This document shows, piece by piece, positions 1-8,068 of a stretch of 46,411 nt of DNA. A model generated the notes under the pieces. The model worked only from the letters and a program-made list of their open reading frames with translations. It was not told where the DNA came from and ran no database searches. This DNA comes from Kiritimatiellales bacterium (GTDB lineage Bacteria > Verrucomicrobiota > Kiritimatiellia > Kiritimatiellales > Pontiellaceae), in NCBI GenBank assembly GCA_016744085.1, contig JADGFE010000004.1, positions 1-46,411 on the forward strand, given 5' to 3'. How positions within the stretch are numbered: position 1 is the stretch's first letter; each line of letters begins with the position of its first letter. A program made the translations under genes and the position numbers.

Positions 1-1
1 C

Positions 2-307
2 GAGAGTACAAAAACAAACCGAGAGGGAATTGTCTACGAAAATCGGTTTTTCATACCCGCATTGCCTAAAGGGCCTGTAGATGAAAAGACCATGGATTAT
101 CTCACTCGTTTGAGATTCTTGATTCAGGAGATGGATTGTCTCGCAGATGAAGCAGGTGTGAAAACACTCGGTGCAGGCCTTAGATATTTAAGGTTTGTGT
201 CTGAATTTAGGGGCTTGCGCTATATGACTGCTTGGGGTACTTTCCAACGCTTTAAACCGCACGGCAACACACCGCCAATGGTTGCAAATCACGATATAAG
301 CTTGTAA
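2..307 (+). CDS. 3' end of a hypothetical protein truncated by the window edge
   Basis: The frame is open from position 2 to a stop at 307 (ESTKTNREGIVYENRFFIPALPKGPVDEK...); the listed TTG start at 62 is not needed. Confidence 0.4.
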   Translation, partial: ESTKTNREGIVYENRFFIPALPKGPVDEKTMDYLTRLRFLIQEMDCLADEAGVKTLGAGLRYLRFVSEFRGLRYMTAWGTFQRFKPHGNTPPMVANHDISL

Positions 308-364
308 CTGGAACGACGGTGTATGTGCATGGAAAAATGAAAATACAACATAAAGGAAAATAAT

Positions 365-946
365 ATGGGTTTATTCAACCTGTTCAAATCAGCCAAAACA
401 GTGCTGGTCGTCGACGCCGTATCTCTCAATGAATCTATGGGAATGAAAGGCAAAGTTCCGCCGCGTAACCAGCTGCAGATGCTCCGTCGGTTGTCGCGTT
501 TTTCACAACGTGAAAAAATTGAAATCATTGCAGTACTGTCTGGATCTCCATTGAATAAAGCACCGGCAGGAAAGAAGTTTGAAGGAATTGTTGTGCTCTA
601 TAGCAAGTCTGTTGATCAGCATGCCAAGTTCATCGCAAGCACGGTTTCTGGTAAAGGATCCGGTGCGGTTCTTGTTTCTGGAAATGCTGCTACGGAAAAA
701 TTTGCCGGACGCACAACCAAGAAAATGCGGATTAGTACGTTCCGTAAAGCCTTTGATGTAGGTGGGGATAATGAGGGGTCTGATCGTGGAGATGCTAATC
801 GCGGTCGCAATAACAACCGTCCTCCACGCCGCCGGCCAGCCAAGCAACAGAATAATAACAAAGGTAACGAGCCGAAGAAAGAGCGCCCGCCTAAGCAAGC
901 TTCTGAATCCGATGCCATTAATGAATTGATCGACCTCGTCGATTAG
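365..946 (+). CDS. NYN/YacP-like putative nuclease-fold protein with basic, Asn/Arg/Lys-rich C-terminal tail
   Basis: 193-aa ORF; VLVVDAVSLNES start, alternating beta/alpha pattern, low-complexity basic tail; AAGGAAA RBS upstream. Confidence 0.6.
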   Translation: MGLFNLFKSAKTVLVVDAVSLNESMGMKGKVPPRNQLQMLRRLSRFSQREKIEIIAVLSGSPLNKAPAGKKFEGIVVLYSKSVDQHAKFIASTVSGKGSGAVLVSGNAATEKFAGRTTKKMRISTFRKAFDVGGDNEGSDRGDANRGRNNNRPPRRRPAKQQNNNKGNEPKKERPPKQASESDAINELIDLVD

Positions 947-954
947 GTTGCTGC

Positions 955-1620
955 ATGACGGCTCCAAGCCGCTATATATTTTGCGACATTGATGGCACGT
1001 TGCTGCATGCCAAGGGTTCTGGAAGTGCTTCTTTTGGTGAAGCCTTTCAGAAGGCCTATGGTGTGAAGGTTGATTTGGGGCACATCAGTTTTGCAGGTGC
1101 TACGGATCTTCGTGTGGTTGAGCAATTGGTTCGTGAAAATAATTTAACGTTTGATCCGATTCGTACTGCTCGTTTTTTTGAACTGCTTCCTCAGTATCTG
1201 GATCAGAATATGACCCGCTTCCCTCCTATTGTATTTCATGGAGTCAGGGAGTTTCTAGAGCGTGTTTCCCGGAATTGGGCGTTAGGATTGGTCTCTGGAA
1301 ATATTCGGGAATGTGCTTATCTAAAATTGAAGCACGGCAGTTTGGATCAGTACTTTACTCGTGTAGGCGGGTTTGGTGACGACGATGGAAATCGTAATCG
1401 CATGGCAGCTCTGGCTCTGGAGCGGGCGGGCAATCCCGTAGAAGCGTTTTTATTGGGTGATACACCATCAGATATTGAGGCCGCTAAGGTTAACGGGATG
1501 GTTTCTGTTGCGGTATGCAATGGTCAATTCGATCGAGCAACACTTGAGGCTGAGTCTCCTGATTTGATTGTGGATTCGTTTGAAGACGCTGAACATTTAT
1601 TTCAGGCACTCAACGTATGA
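955..1620 (+). CDS. HAD-superfamily hydrolase (phosphoglycolate phosphatase-like)
   Basis: FCDIDGTLLHAKGSG motif I, LVSGN motif II, LLGDTPSDIEAAK motif IV. Confidence 0.9.
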   Translation: MTAPSRYIFCDIDGTLLHAKGSGSASFGEAFQKAYGVKVDLGHISFAGATDLRVVEQLVRENNLTFDPIRTARFFELLPQYLDQNMTRFPPIVFHGVREFLERVSRNWALGLVSGNIRECAYLKLKHGSLDQYFTRVGGFGDDDGNRNRMAALALERAGNPVEAFLLGDTPSDIEAAKVNGMVSVAVCNGQFDRATLEAESPDLIVDSFEDAEHLFQALNV

Positions 1621-2615
1621 GTACAAGTTTTGATAATCTAACCCCCGACCGCATTCTCGATGCTATTGAGTTGGGCATGGGCTGTGCCCTCACAGGATTG
1701 ACGTCACCGCTTCCAAGTTACATTAACCGGGTTTACGAACTTCAATCGCTGGAAGGGGAGCGTCTAATAGCAAAGTTCTATCGCCCGGGGCGTTGGAATA
1801 AGGCAACGCTACAGGATGAACATGACTTTGTGCTCGATTGCGCGGCAGAAGAAATTCCGGTAGTCGCTCCGCTACAATTGGCCTCCGGAGGAACGATTGG
1901 AGACTATGAAGGAATACTCTATTCGGTATTTCCGAAACGGTCGGGTCGCGAAATGGAGCTGCATACAGATGAAGATTGGCGCAGGCTAGGTAGTCTTGTT
2001 GGGCGGATTCATCTGGCGGGAACCAAAAGGAATGCGGATAACCGATTACAGATGCATCCTGAAACCACGACGATACCTGAAATAGGAACCCTGCTGAATG
2101 GAGACTTTATGTCTGCGCATCAGGCCGCCCGTTTCAAGGAGGTAACCTCCCGAATTACCGATATTGCCTTGCGTGAATTTGAAGATGTTGAATTGCAACG
2201 TATTCATGGGGATTGTCATCGGGCAAATGTTCTCGAGCGGTCTGATGAAGGGCTTATGGTGATTGATTTTGATGACATGGTAATGGGGCCAGCTGTTCAG
2301 GATGTTTGGTTGCTGCTTCCCGGGCATGCAAATGATACGCGCCATGAGATTGATTTAATTATCGATGGCTATGAACAGTTCATGGATTTTAATGATCGGC
2401 AGCTTCGTCTGATTGAAATCCTGCGTGCAATGCGTATTATTTATTTTCTGTCTTGGTGTAGCACGCAGGTGGATGATTTCAAGTTTCAGAATAACTTTCC
2501 CGATTGGGGGAGCGATAGGTTTTGGCAACAGGAGGTTTCGGATCTGGAACACCAGTACCATGCCATTCTTAATGATGAACGTTTGAATGGAACGTCTGGA
2601 AATTATTGGCAGTAA
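1617..2615 (+). CDS. srkA: SrkA/YihE-like stress-response Ser/Thr kinase
   Basis: LIAKFYRPGRW, RIHGDCHRANVL, VIDFDDMVMGPAVQDVWLLL, and YFLSWCSTQVDDFKFQNNFPDWGSDRFW C-terminus typical of YihE/SrkA; ATGA overlap with upstream gene. Confidence 0.88.
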   Translation: MSTSFDNLTPDRILDAIELGMGCALTGLTSPLPSYINRVYELQSLEGERLIAKFYRPGRWNKATLQDEHDFVLDCAAEEIPVVAPLQLASGGTIGDYEGILYSVFPKRSGREMELHTDEDWRRLGSLVGRIHLAGTKRNADNRLQMHPETTTIPEIGTLLNGDFMSAHQAARFKEVTSRITDIALREFEDVELQRIHGDCHRANVLERSDEGLMVIDFDDMVMGPAVQDVWLLLPGHANDTRHEIDLIIDGYEQFMDFNDRQLRLIEILRAMRIIYFLSWCSTQVDDFKFQNNFPDWGSDRFWQQEVSDLEHQYHAILNDERLNGTSGNYWQ

Positions 2616-2661
2616 AAATATAGGTAGAAAAATATCACGAATCACAAATCATGGATTAAAA

Positions 2662-3351
2662 ATGAGTATTAGTAGAACAGTTAACATTTCTTGCCCTTCC
2701 TGTGGTACACAGCAGGACGTGCAGTTGTATGATGCGATCAATGTGGAGGCGGAGCCTGAGTTGAAGGATGCGTTAATGCTGAATCAACTGAATCGGGTAG
2801 AATGTTCCGATTGTGATCTGAGCTTCCGTGTCGACCTGCCACTGCTCTACAACGACCCAGCAAACAATGTTTTGATTCACTGGGTTCCGGAAACAGAAGA
2901 AGCTTCCCGAGAAGAGATTCTTGAGGAATTCGACCGCTCCATGGAGCAGATGAACGAAATGATGCCTGCCGATGCCGAAATGCCGAAAGTCCGGTTGGTG
3001 ACATCACGCGTTGAATTGGTGGAACTTATATTTCTGATTGAAGCGGAGTTGAACCATCGGGTGGTTGAATACATTAAATACAGCATCTATACGCGGAATA
3101 TGGAATCAACGAATCCTCAGAAATTCCGCCTGCTGCTGAATGTTCAGGATTCTACCGATGAAGAGTTCTGCTTTGTGAAGCAGGACGTAGAAAGTCAGCA
3201 ACTGGGCGAGATACTCCGCTACGGACGCACGTCTTATGATTCCATGTGTGAACTGCATGAAGAAAACCCGGAAGAGTTTCTTGATATGTTTCCGGGGCCT
3301 TGCATCAGCGCCCGGAATGTATTAATCGAAGACGAAGAGCTCGATCGGTAG
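2662..3351 (+). CDS. CpXC-domain protein
   Basis: SCPSCGTQQDVQLYDAINVEAEPELKDALMLNQLNRVECSDCD zinc-ribbon-like N-terminus; ATG at 2662 chosen over 2587. Confidence 0.8.
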   Translation: MSISRTVNISCPSCGTQQDVQLYDAINVEAEPELKDALMLNQLNRVECSDCDLSFRVDLPLLYNDPANNVLIHWVPETEEASREEILEEFDRSMEQMNEMMPADAEMPKVRLVTSRVELVELIFLIEAELNHRVVEYIKYSIYTRNMESTNPQKFRLLLNVQDSTDEEFCFVKQDVESQQLGEILRYGRTSYDSMCELHEENPEEFLDMFPGPCISARNVLIEDEELDR

Positions 3352-3356
3352 GATAC

Positions 3357-3382
3357 AAAAAAAGCTCCGCAGAACGGAGCTT
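3357..3382 (-). terminator. Rho-independent terminator for the minus-strand TPR gene
   Basis: AAGCTCCG(3362-3369)-CAGAA-CGGAGCTT(3375-3382) hairpin followed on the minus strand by a T tract. Confidence 0.75.
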
Positions 3383-3405
3383 GTCGCGTTATAAGAAAGA
3401 ACGCC

Positions 3406-4416
3406 CTATTTTAGTTTGCTCTGAACCACGCTTAGGTTGGACTCGGCAGTTTGCGACCAACCGCTGTTCGGGTAGAAGGTAATAATGTCTTCGTAGATCA
3501 GTTTTGCTTCAGCAAATAGTTCCAGCGTTTCCAGGCATCGGGCTTTTTGAATCAGAGCAACCGGCGCAAGGTGTGTATCTTTATGGGTCTCCGCAAATTC
3601 TCCATAGTGAATGTGTGCTTCGCTGAGTTTTCCTTCAGCTTCCTCGCAGGTAATCTTATTAAACGCCGCCTGCATTGCCATTTCATGTTTGGGATAATCC
3701 CGGATGAAATCAGAATACAAGGCATTGGCTTCAGCAACATTGCCGGAGTTAAAGTTTTCCTGCGCGAGCCCCATAAGAGCCAGTGGTGCAGATGGAGTGG
3801 ATTCATACTCGTCGAGGATTTGCTGGAATTCTGACGCTGTGCGTGCGCGGATCAATGCGGAGTCGGCTTGTGCATCTTTCTTGAGACGATTCGCCCGCAT
3901 AAGGCCACTGACCAGAAAAATAGCACAGATGCCAAGAACAACAACGGCGGTTGGTTTGGCGTACTTCTTAAAAAACTTGAGTACTTCTGTGACTTCAGAT
4001 TGCTCAAGCGCCTGTTGCTTCAGCAGCTCTTCATGCCGACGCTTTTCTTCTTCGTTCCGCTCCGTATGCGGCTCGTGTTCTTTTTTCTTCTTTTTACCTG
4101 TTTTGACAGAGGGAGCTGTTTTTGCCGGCTTTTTCACAGGTTGGGCTTTGGAAGCGGGTTTTGGAGCGACAACAGGTTTTGGCTCAGGGGCAGAAACGGG
4201 TTCCGGCTCTTTAGCAGGTTCCGAAATAGGCTCAGGTTCTGGAGTGGGCTCGGACTCAGGAATCGGATCGGATTCAGCAACGGGTTCTGTTTTAGCAACT
4301 TTTTCAACCGGCTGCTCTTCCGTCTTTTTTCCTTTGTTAATGCTGTTGAGCAACTCTTCGTGACTGCTCAAAAAATCCTGTTGTTCCTGTGGGTCATCTT
4401 TTTTTTCTTCGCTCAT
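3406..4416 (-). CDS. Membrane-anchored tetratricopeptide-repeat protein with Pro/Glu-rich N-terminal linker
   Basis: PEP/EPEP low-complexity region, one TM segment (PTAVVVLGICAIFLVSGLM), then TPR-like helices (NSGNVAEANALYSDFIRDYPKHEMAMQAAF). Confidence 0.75.
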   Translation of the reverse strand: MSEEKKDDPQEQQDFLSSHEELLNSINKGKKTEEQPVEKVAKTEPVAESDPIPESEPTPEPEPISEPAKEPEPVSAPEPKPVVAPKPASKAQPVKKPAKTAPSVKTGKKKKKEHEPHTERNEEEKRRHEELLKQQALEQSEVTEVLKFFKKYAKPTAVVVLGICAIFLVSGLMRANRLKKDAQADSALIRARTASEFQQILDEYESTPSAPLALMGLAQENFNSGNVAEANALYSDFIRDYPKHEMAMQAAFNKITCEEAEGKLSEAHIHYGEFAETHKDTHLAPVALIQKARCLETLELFAEAKLIYEDIITFYPNSGWSQTAESNLSVVQSKLK

Positions 4417-4481
4417 ACTCTATCCGTCCTCACCTATGGTCTATATATCAAGAAAGTATTGTGTCGGTTTGCGGGTTGAAT

Positions 4482-4994
4482 TCAAGGATTGTTTGACTGG
4501 TACAGATCAATAATTTCCAGAGCGGTTGGTTCCGCAGTAGGGCGTCCGTTGGTATCAATTTTATGTGTGATGGCTTCATACAGCGGTTTTCGGCTCTCTA
4601 GAAGTTCAATAATCTTGGCTTCTTTATCTCCGGCCAATAGGGGGCGGGCATCGTCATGCCTAACCCGGTCGAGTACGGTTTCTGCGTCAGCCAGAAGGCA
4701 GACTACCAGTCCGTTTTTCTCAAAATTCTTAATATTATCAGGGTTAAGGACAATGCCACCGCCCGTGGAAATAATCTGTCCGCTTCCAGTCGCGAGTTCT
4801 TGTGCAATGGAGCGTTCCAGTGCGCGGAAGGCTGGTTCGCCATCGTCAGCGAAAATATCGTTAATTGATTTTCCGACCCGTTCCACGATCAGGCTGTCCA
4901 TGTCCAGTAGGGGCATGCCGGTTTTATCAGCAATCAGTTTTCCTACGGTGGTTTTTCCGGTTCCCATGAATCCGACGAGTACAATATTACGCAT
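4482..4994 (-). CDS. aroK: Shikimate kinase
   Basis: VGFMGTGKTTVGKLIADKTGMPLLDMDSLI, ISTGGGIVLNPDN, DARPLL. Confidence 0.95.
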   Translation of the reverse strand: MRNIVLVGFMGTGKTTVGKLIADKTGMPLLDMDSLIVERVGKSINDIFADDGEPAFRALERSIAQELATGSGQIISTGGGIVLNPDNIKNFEKNGLVVCLLADAETVLDRVRHDDARPLLAGDKEAKIIELLESRKPLYEAITHKIDTNGRPTAEPTALEIIDLYQSNNP

Positions 4995-5024
4995 TTTTAT
5001 TTCCTCCCTAATATCCAGAAACAG

Positions 5025-5053
5025 AAAAAACGCTCCAATAAGGAACGTTTTTT
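5025..5053. terminator. Hairpin flanked by A and T tracts; probable bidirectional terminator
   Basis: AAAAAACGCTCC-AATAA-GGAACGTTTTTT between the small basic ORF and aroK. Confidence 0.65.
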
Positions 5054-5075
5054 CAAATTCAGCTTAATGTATGAA

Positions 5076-5258
5076 TTATGCAGCGTGTTCGCGAAGTGCT
5101 GCGCGGATCTGCTGGACATTCATGTGCACAAGCTGCTCTTCGGTAATACCGACGCTGATAAGGCGTTTCTTCTGTTCCATCAAGCGACGACGTTTGAAAC
5201 GGGCCTTTTTCACTGGGCGGCGCAGTGGCTTTTTGCGCATTGCTCTTCTAATTCTCAT
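5076..5258 (-). CDS. Small highly basic protein (60 aa)
   Basis: MRIRRAMRKKPLRRPVKKARFKRRRLMEQKKRLISVGITEEQLVHMNVQQIRAALREHAA; GGAAGAGG RBS; followed by a terminator. Confidence 0.65.
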   Translation of the reverse strand: MRIRRAMRKKPLRRPVKKARFKRRRLMEQKKRLISVGITEEQLVHMNVQQIRAALREHAA

Positions 5259-5379
5259 GGGAAACCTCTTCCAATTCGTTGGTTAAAAAATCAGTGACGG
5301 AACCTACACGCCAGCAACTAGGCACGCAACCCTTATTTCCGGGAAAATTACCTGAAAAAATAAGGGATTTTAGCCGTTC

Positions 5380-5871
5380 CTAGGGATAATCCAAGTCTGC
5401 CAGTTCACATTCCACAACGGGGACGTCATTCCAGTTAGCAGTAGGGAGCCTAATTGTGGCAATAGAGCAAGTTGGCATATTCGTGATGTGTTCGCCGGTT
5501 AACTGGCCCGCTAGCCAGCTCATCGAAGGGTTATGGCCAATTAGCATGGCCGAAGAGCACGTGTTTTCCAGGTTCTGCACAATCTCCAGCAGAGTGCTAG
5601 TTGCTGCTTCGTACATGGATTTCTTAAATAGTACCTCTTCCTTCGGAACATTCACATAGGGGGAAAGCGTTTCAAAGGTCTGCACTGCGCGCCAGGCCGA
5701 GCTGCAGATGATGCTTTCCGGCCGAATGTTCTTGTCCCGAAGTCGTTTGCCCATTTCATCGGCTTCGCGCCTGCCGCGTTCAGAAAGCACGCGGTCATAA
5801 TCCGTCTGACTGGAATCCTGCCAACCTGAATTGGCGTGGCGGACGAGATAAAGAATTTTGGAATCATTCAT
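5380..5871 (-). CDS. sixA: Phosphohistidine phosphatase, SixA-like histidine phosphatase
   Basis: LYLVRHANSGW RHG motif, LSERGRREADEMGKRL, IGHNPSMSWLAGQLTG. Confidence 0.9.
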   Translation of the reverse strand: MNDSKILYLVRHANSGWQDSSQTDYDRVLSERGRREADEMGKRLRDKNIRPESIICSSAWRAVQTFETLSPYVNVPKEEVLFKKSMYEAATSTLLEIVQNLENTCSSAMLIGHNPSMSWLAGQLTGEHITNMPTCSIATIRLPTANWNDVPVVECELADLDYP

Positions 5872-6259
5872 GGGAACCCTCTAAATCAAAGCTGTTAGGC
5901 AAAAGGTCGCCGAGTGTTGTGGTGGCATATTCGTCGTCATTGGCCACATAAACTGGAAAATCTGGTCCGCAAAATTCCACCATTACCTGCCGGCATGCGC
6001 CGCAGGGAAATGGGGCAGCAGAACCGGATGCGACGATGGCGATGGCCTGAAATTCTTTTTTACCTGCCGCGATGGCGGAAAAAATGGCAGTACGTTCTGC
6101 GCAGTTAGTCAGCCCGAAAGATGCATTCTCCACATTACATCCACTGAAAATAGTTCTGTCGGCACATAACAGGGCAGCGCCAACCTGATATGTTGAATAG
6201 GGGGCGTGAGCGTTTTTTAATGCCTGCGTGGCAATCTCAATCAGTTCTTCGGGTTTCAT
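5864..6259 (-). CDS. cdd: Cytidine deaminase
   Basis: NAHAPYSTYQVGAAL, GCNVENASFGLTNCAERTAIF, PCGACRQVMVEF; internal ATG at 6259 preferred because the 5' extension is translated from an inverted repeat. Confidence 0.93.
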   Translation of the reverse strand: MKPEELIEIATQALKNAHAPYSTYQVGAALLCADRTIFSGCNVENASFGLTNCAERTAIFSAIAAGKKEFQAIAIVASGSAAPFPCGACRQVMVEFCGPDFPVYVANDDEYATTTLGDLLPNSFDLEGSHE

Positions 6260-6272
6260 AGTAGACCTTTCT

Positions 6273-6301
6273 TTGACAGAAAAATTTGGGACAGAAATAT
6301 T
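6273..6301 (+). repeat. Left arm of inverted repeat flanking the GxxExxY gene
   Basis: TTGACAGAAAAATTTGGGACAGAAATATT pairs with the reverse complement of 7106-7133 (TTGACAAAAAATTAGGGACAGAAATTTT). Confidence 0.85.
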
Positions 6302-6313
6302 CTGATTCTCCAT

Positions 6314-7090
6314 CTATCTAATCGTTTTGAAGGTTAGTTCATTTGGGGAAATATTTATCCATTGAATGGCGTTCAGCGTTGTACTGTTCTTAAATTTTCG
6401 AAGATTTTTATGATACTGTTCCGATATGGTTTCAAACGTTGTAACCACTATGGCCGTTTTAGAATCGCCCAGCTCCATAGTTTGATTAGAAATGTTTTTC
6501 TTGTTGAGTCGGACGGCTATGCGGCCTTCTTTTGTGCCGCAAAAATGGTAAATTGCTTCTCGGTAGAGGGCGATATCCAATCCGCTTCCCCAGTCTTTCA
6601 GCATATCAGCGATTAAAGCTTGTTTTCGTTGGCCAAAACCTTCTGTTTCATTCCATTCTGAGGCATCTGTGTTGAATCTAATTCTATCTGCAGGCGTGAG
6701 AGATGTGTTAATGAATTCGTGCTCAACACGTTCAGTTCTCAAGTTGACGAGTTTGCCATGCTGCACCTCTGCAAGAAGAAGGTAGTTCAGTAATTGACTA
6801 CGGTGTCTAGCATTCAGGGCATTTGCCGTTTTTAGCTCAAAGACGGCTCCTTTAGCTATGAGGAGATCCATGAAATAGGTTTTTTTAAAATCTCTAAAAG
6901 AAACGTGTGTCGGAACTTCACTTTGCGCTGTACCCAATTTCTCAGTTAGGGCGTTTTTGTATACTTTTTCATCGAATAGCCGTCCTAAAGTTTTATGAGT
7001 GGAGAAAACTTCCGCCATTACATCGTATGCAATTCGAGAAAACTCCTGTTGGGAAAGTTGAACTAATTCAGATTCAATTGAAATAGGCAT
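6314..7090 (-). CDS. GxxExxY-family protein (PD-(D/E)XK nuclease-like)
   Basis: THKTLGRLFDEKVYKNAL (variant of LGPGxxExxY), FMDLLIAKGAVFELKTANALNARHRSQLLNYLLL. Confidence 0.8.
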   Translation of the reverse strand: MPISIESELVQLSQQEFSRIAYDVMAEVFSTHKTLGRLFDEKVYKNALTEKLGTAQSEVPTHVSFRDFKKTYFMDLLIAKGAVFELKTANALNARHRSQLLNYLLLAEVQHGKLVNLRTERVEHEFINTSLTPADRIRFNTDASEWNETEGFGQRKQALIADMLKDWGSGLDIALYREAIYHFCGTKEGRIAVRLNKKNISNQTMELGDSKTAIVVTTFETISEQYHKNLRKFKNSTTLNAIQWINISPNELTFKTIR

Positions 7091-7105
7091 ACGTTTTAGT
7101 TTTTT

Positions 7106-7133
7106 AAAATTTCTGTCCCTAATTTTTTGTCAA
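7106..7133 (-). repeat. Right arm of inverted repeat flanking the GxxExxY gene; supplies the PNP stop codon
   Basis: See left arm; the TGA stop of PNP (7130-7132) lies inside this arm. Confidence 0.85.
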
Positions 7134-7957
7134 TTCCCCGAGCGAGCCAGGTCTTTCAGGAAGTTGGTGATGGTTTTCTTCATTCTCGGCATGGTCGCCG
7201 CAGCAGTTTCGTTGACATCCTCGTGGGTGAGCTTGGTTGGGCTGATTCCTGCGGCCCAATTGCAGACGCAGGAAAGTCCGGCCACCTGCATTCCCAATGC
7301 GTTGGCAATGATGGCTTCAGGTACGGTTGACATACCAACGGCGTCGGCGCCCATCACTTTGAACTGATTAATTTCAGCCGGAGTTTCAAAAGTGGGGCCC
7401 ATGGTTGCAACATAAACACCGGTTGAATCTGCGCCTGCAGCCAGCAGTTTCTTGCGAAGTGGTTTGTCATAAACTTCCGACTGATCCGGAAAGCGCGTGC
7501 CGAGTTTTTCGTTGTAAGGCCCAATCAACGGGTTGGAACCGAGCATATTAATGTGATCGTCAATGACCATCAAGGATCCGGGAGGCAGGTCGGACCGGAT
7601 GCCGCCGGAGGCATTCGTGAGTAAAACGGCGTCGGCTCCCATGCTATGTAATAAGTAGATAGGCAGAATGACAGGTGTCCATCCTTCTCCTTCATACCAA
7701 TGGCGACGGCCCTGAAAGATAAAAACTTCCATGCCGTTGATTTCCGTGACCAGCAGTTTTCCTGCATGGCCCATCACGCCGGTTGATCCGAATCCGGGAA
7801 TATCGGTATAGGAAATCTCCGTTCCCTGAAACCCCTGAACCGCTTCCGTCCATCCTGAACCAAGGATTACACCGCATCGGGGCTTTGCATTTGGGAGCAA
7901 TTTTTGAAGTTGCTCTGAGGCGGCATCGAGTGTGAAAGGATCGATTTGTAGATTCAT
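7130..7957 (-). CDS. Purine nucleoside phosphorylase
   Basis: GVILGSGW, FQGRRHWYEGEGW, LLTNASGGI, GPTFETPAEI, VGMSTVPEAIIA. Confidence 0.94.
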   Translation of the reverse strand: MNLQIDPFTLDAASEQLQKLLPNAKPRCGVILGSGWTEAVQGFQGTEISYTDIPGFGSTGVMGHAGKLLVTEINGMEVFIFQGRRHWYEGEGWTPVILPIYLLHSMGADAVLLTNASGGIRSDLPPGSLMVIDDHINMLGSNPLIGPYNEKLGTRFPDQSEVYDKPLRKKLLAAGADSTGVYVATMGPTFETPAEINQFKVMGADAVGMSTVPEAIIANALGMQVAGLSCVCNWAAGISPTKLTHEDVNETAAATMPRMKKTITNFLKDLARSGN

Positions 7958-8068
7958 AGAGGTAACTTTACGGAGGTAGCGGGTTTTAATCAATCATGAG
8001 ATTAAGTTTGAAACAGGCATAACATATGCACCAATGTTCCTGATTGAGTTTTTCTAAGGTTTTAATTG

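Noticed and set aside
3704-4479. Plus-strand ORFs rich in GSGSG / FRNRLRFW repeats
   Set aside because: Antisense translations of the Pro/Glu-rich low-complexity region of the minus-strand TPR protein.
5864-6313. Longer cytidine deaminase start (MENQNISVPNFSVKERST...)
   Set aside because: The extension is encoded by the inverted-repeat arm; ATG at 6259 has an RBS (AAAGG) and gives a normal Cdd N-terminus.
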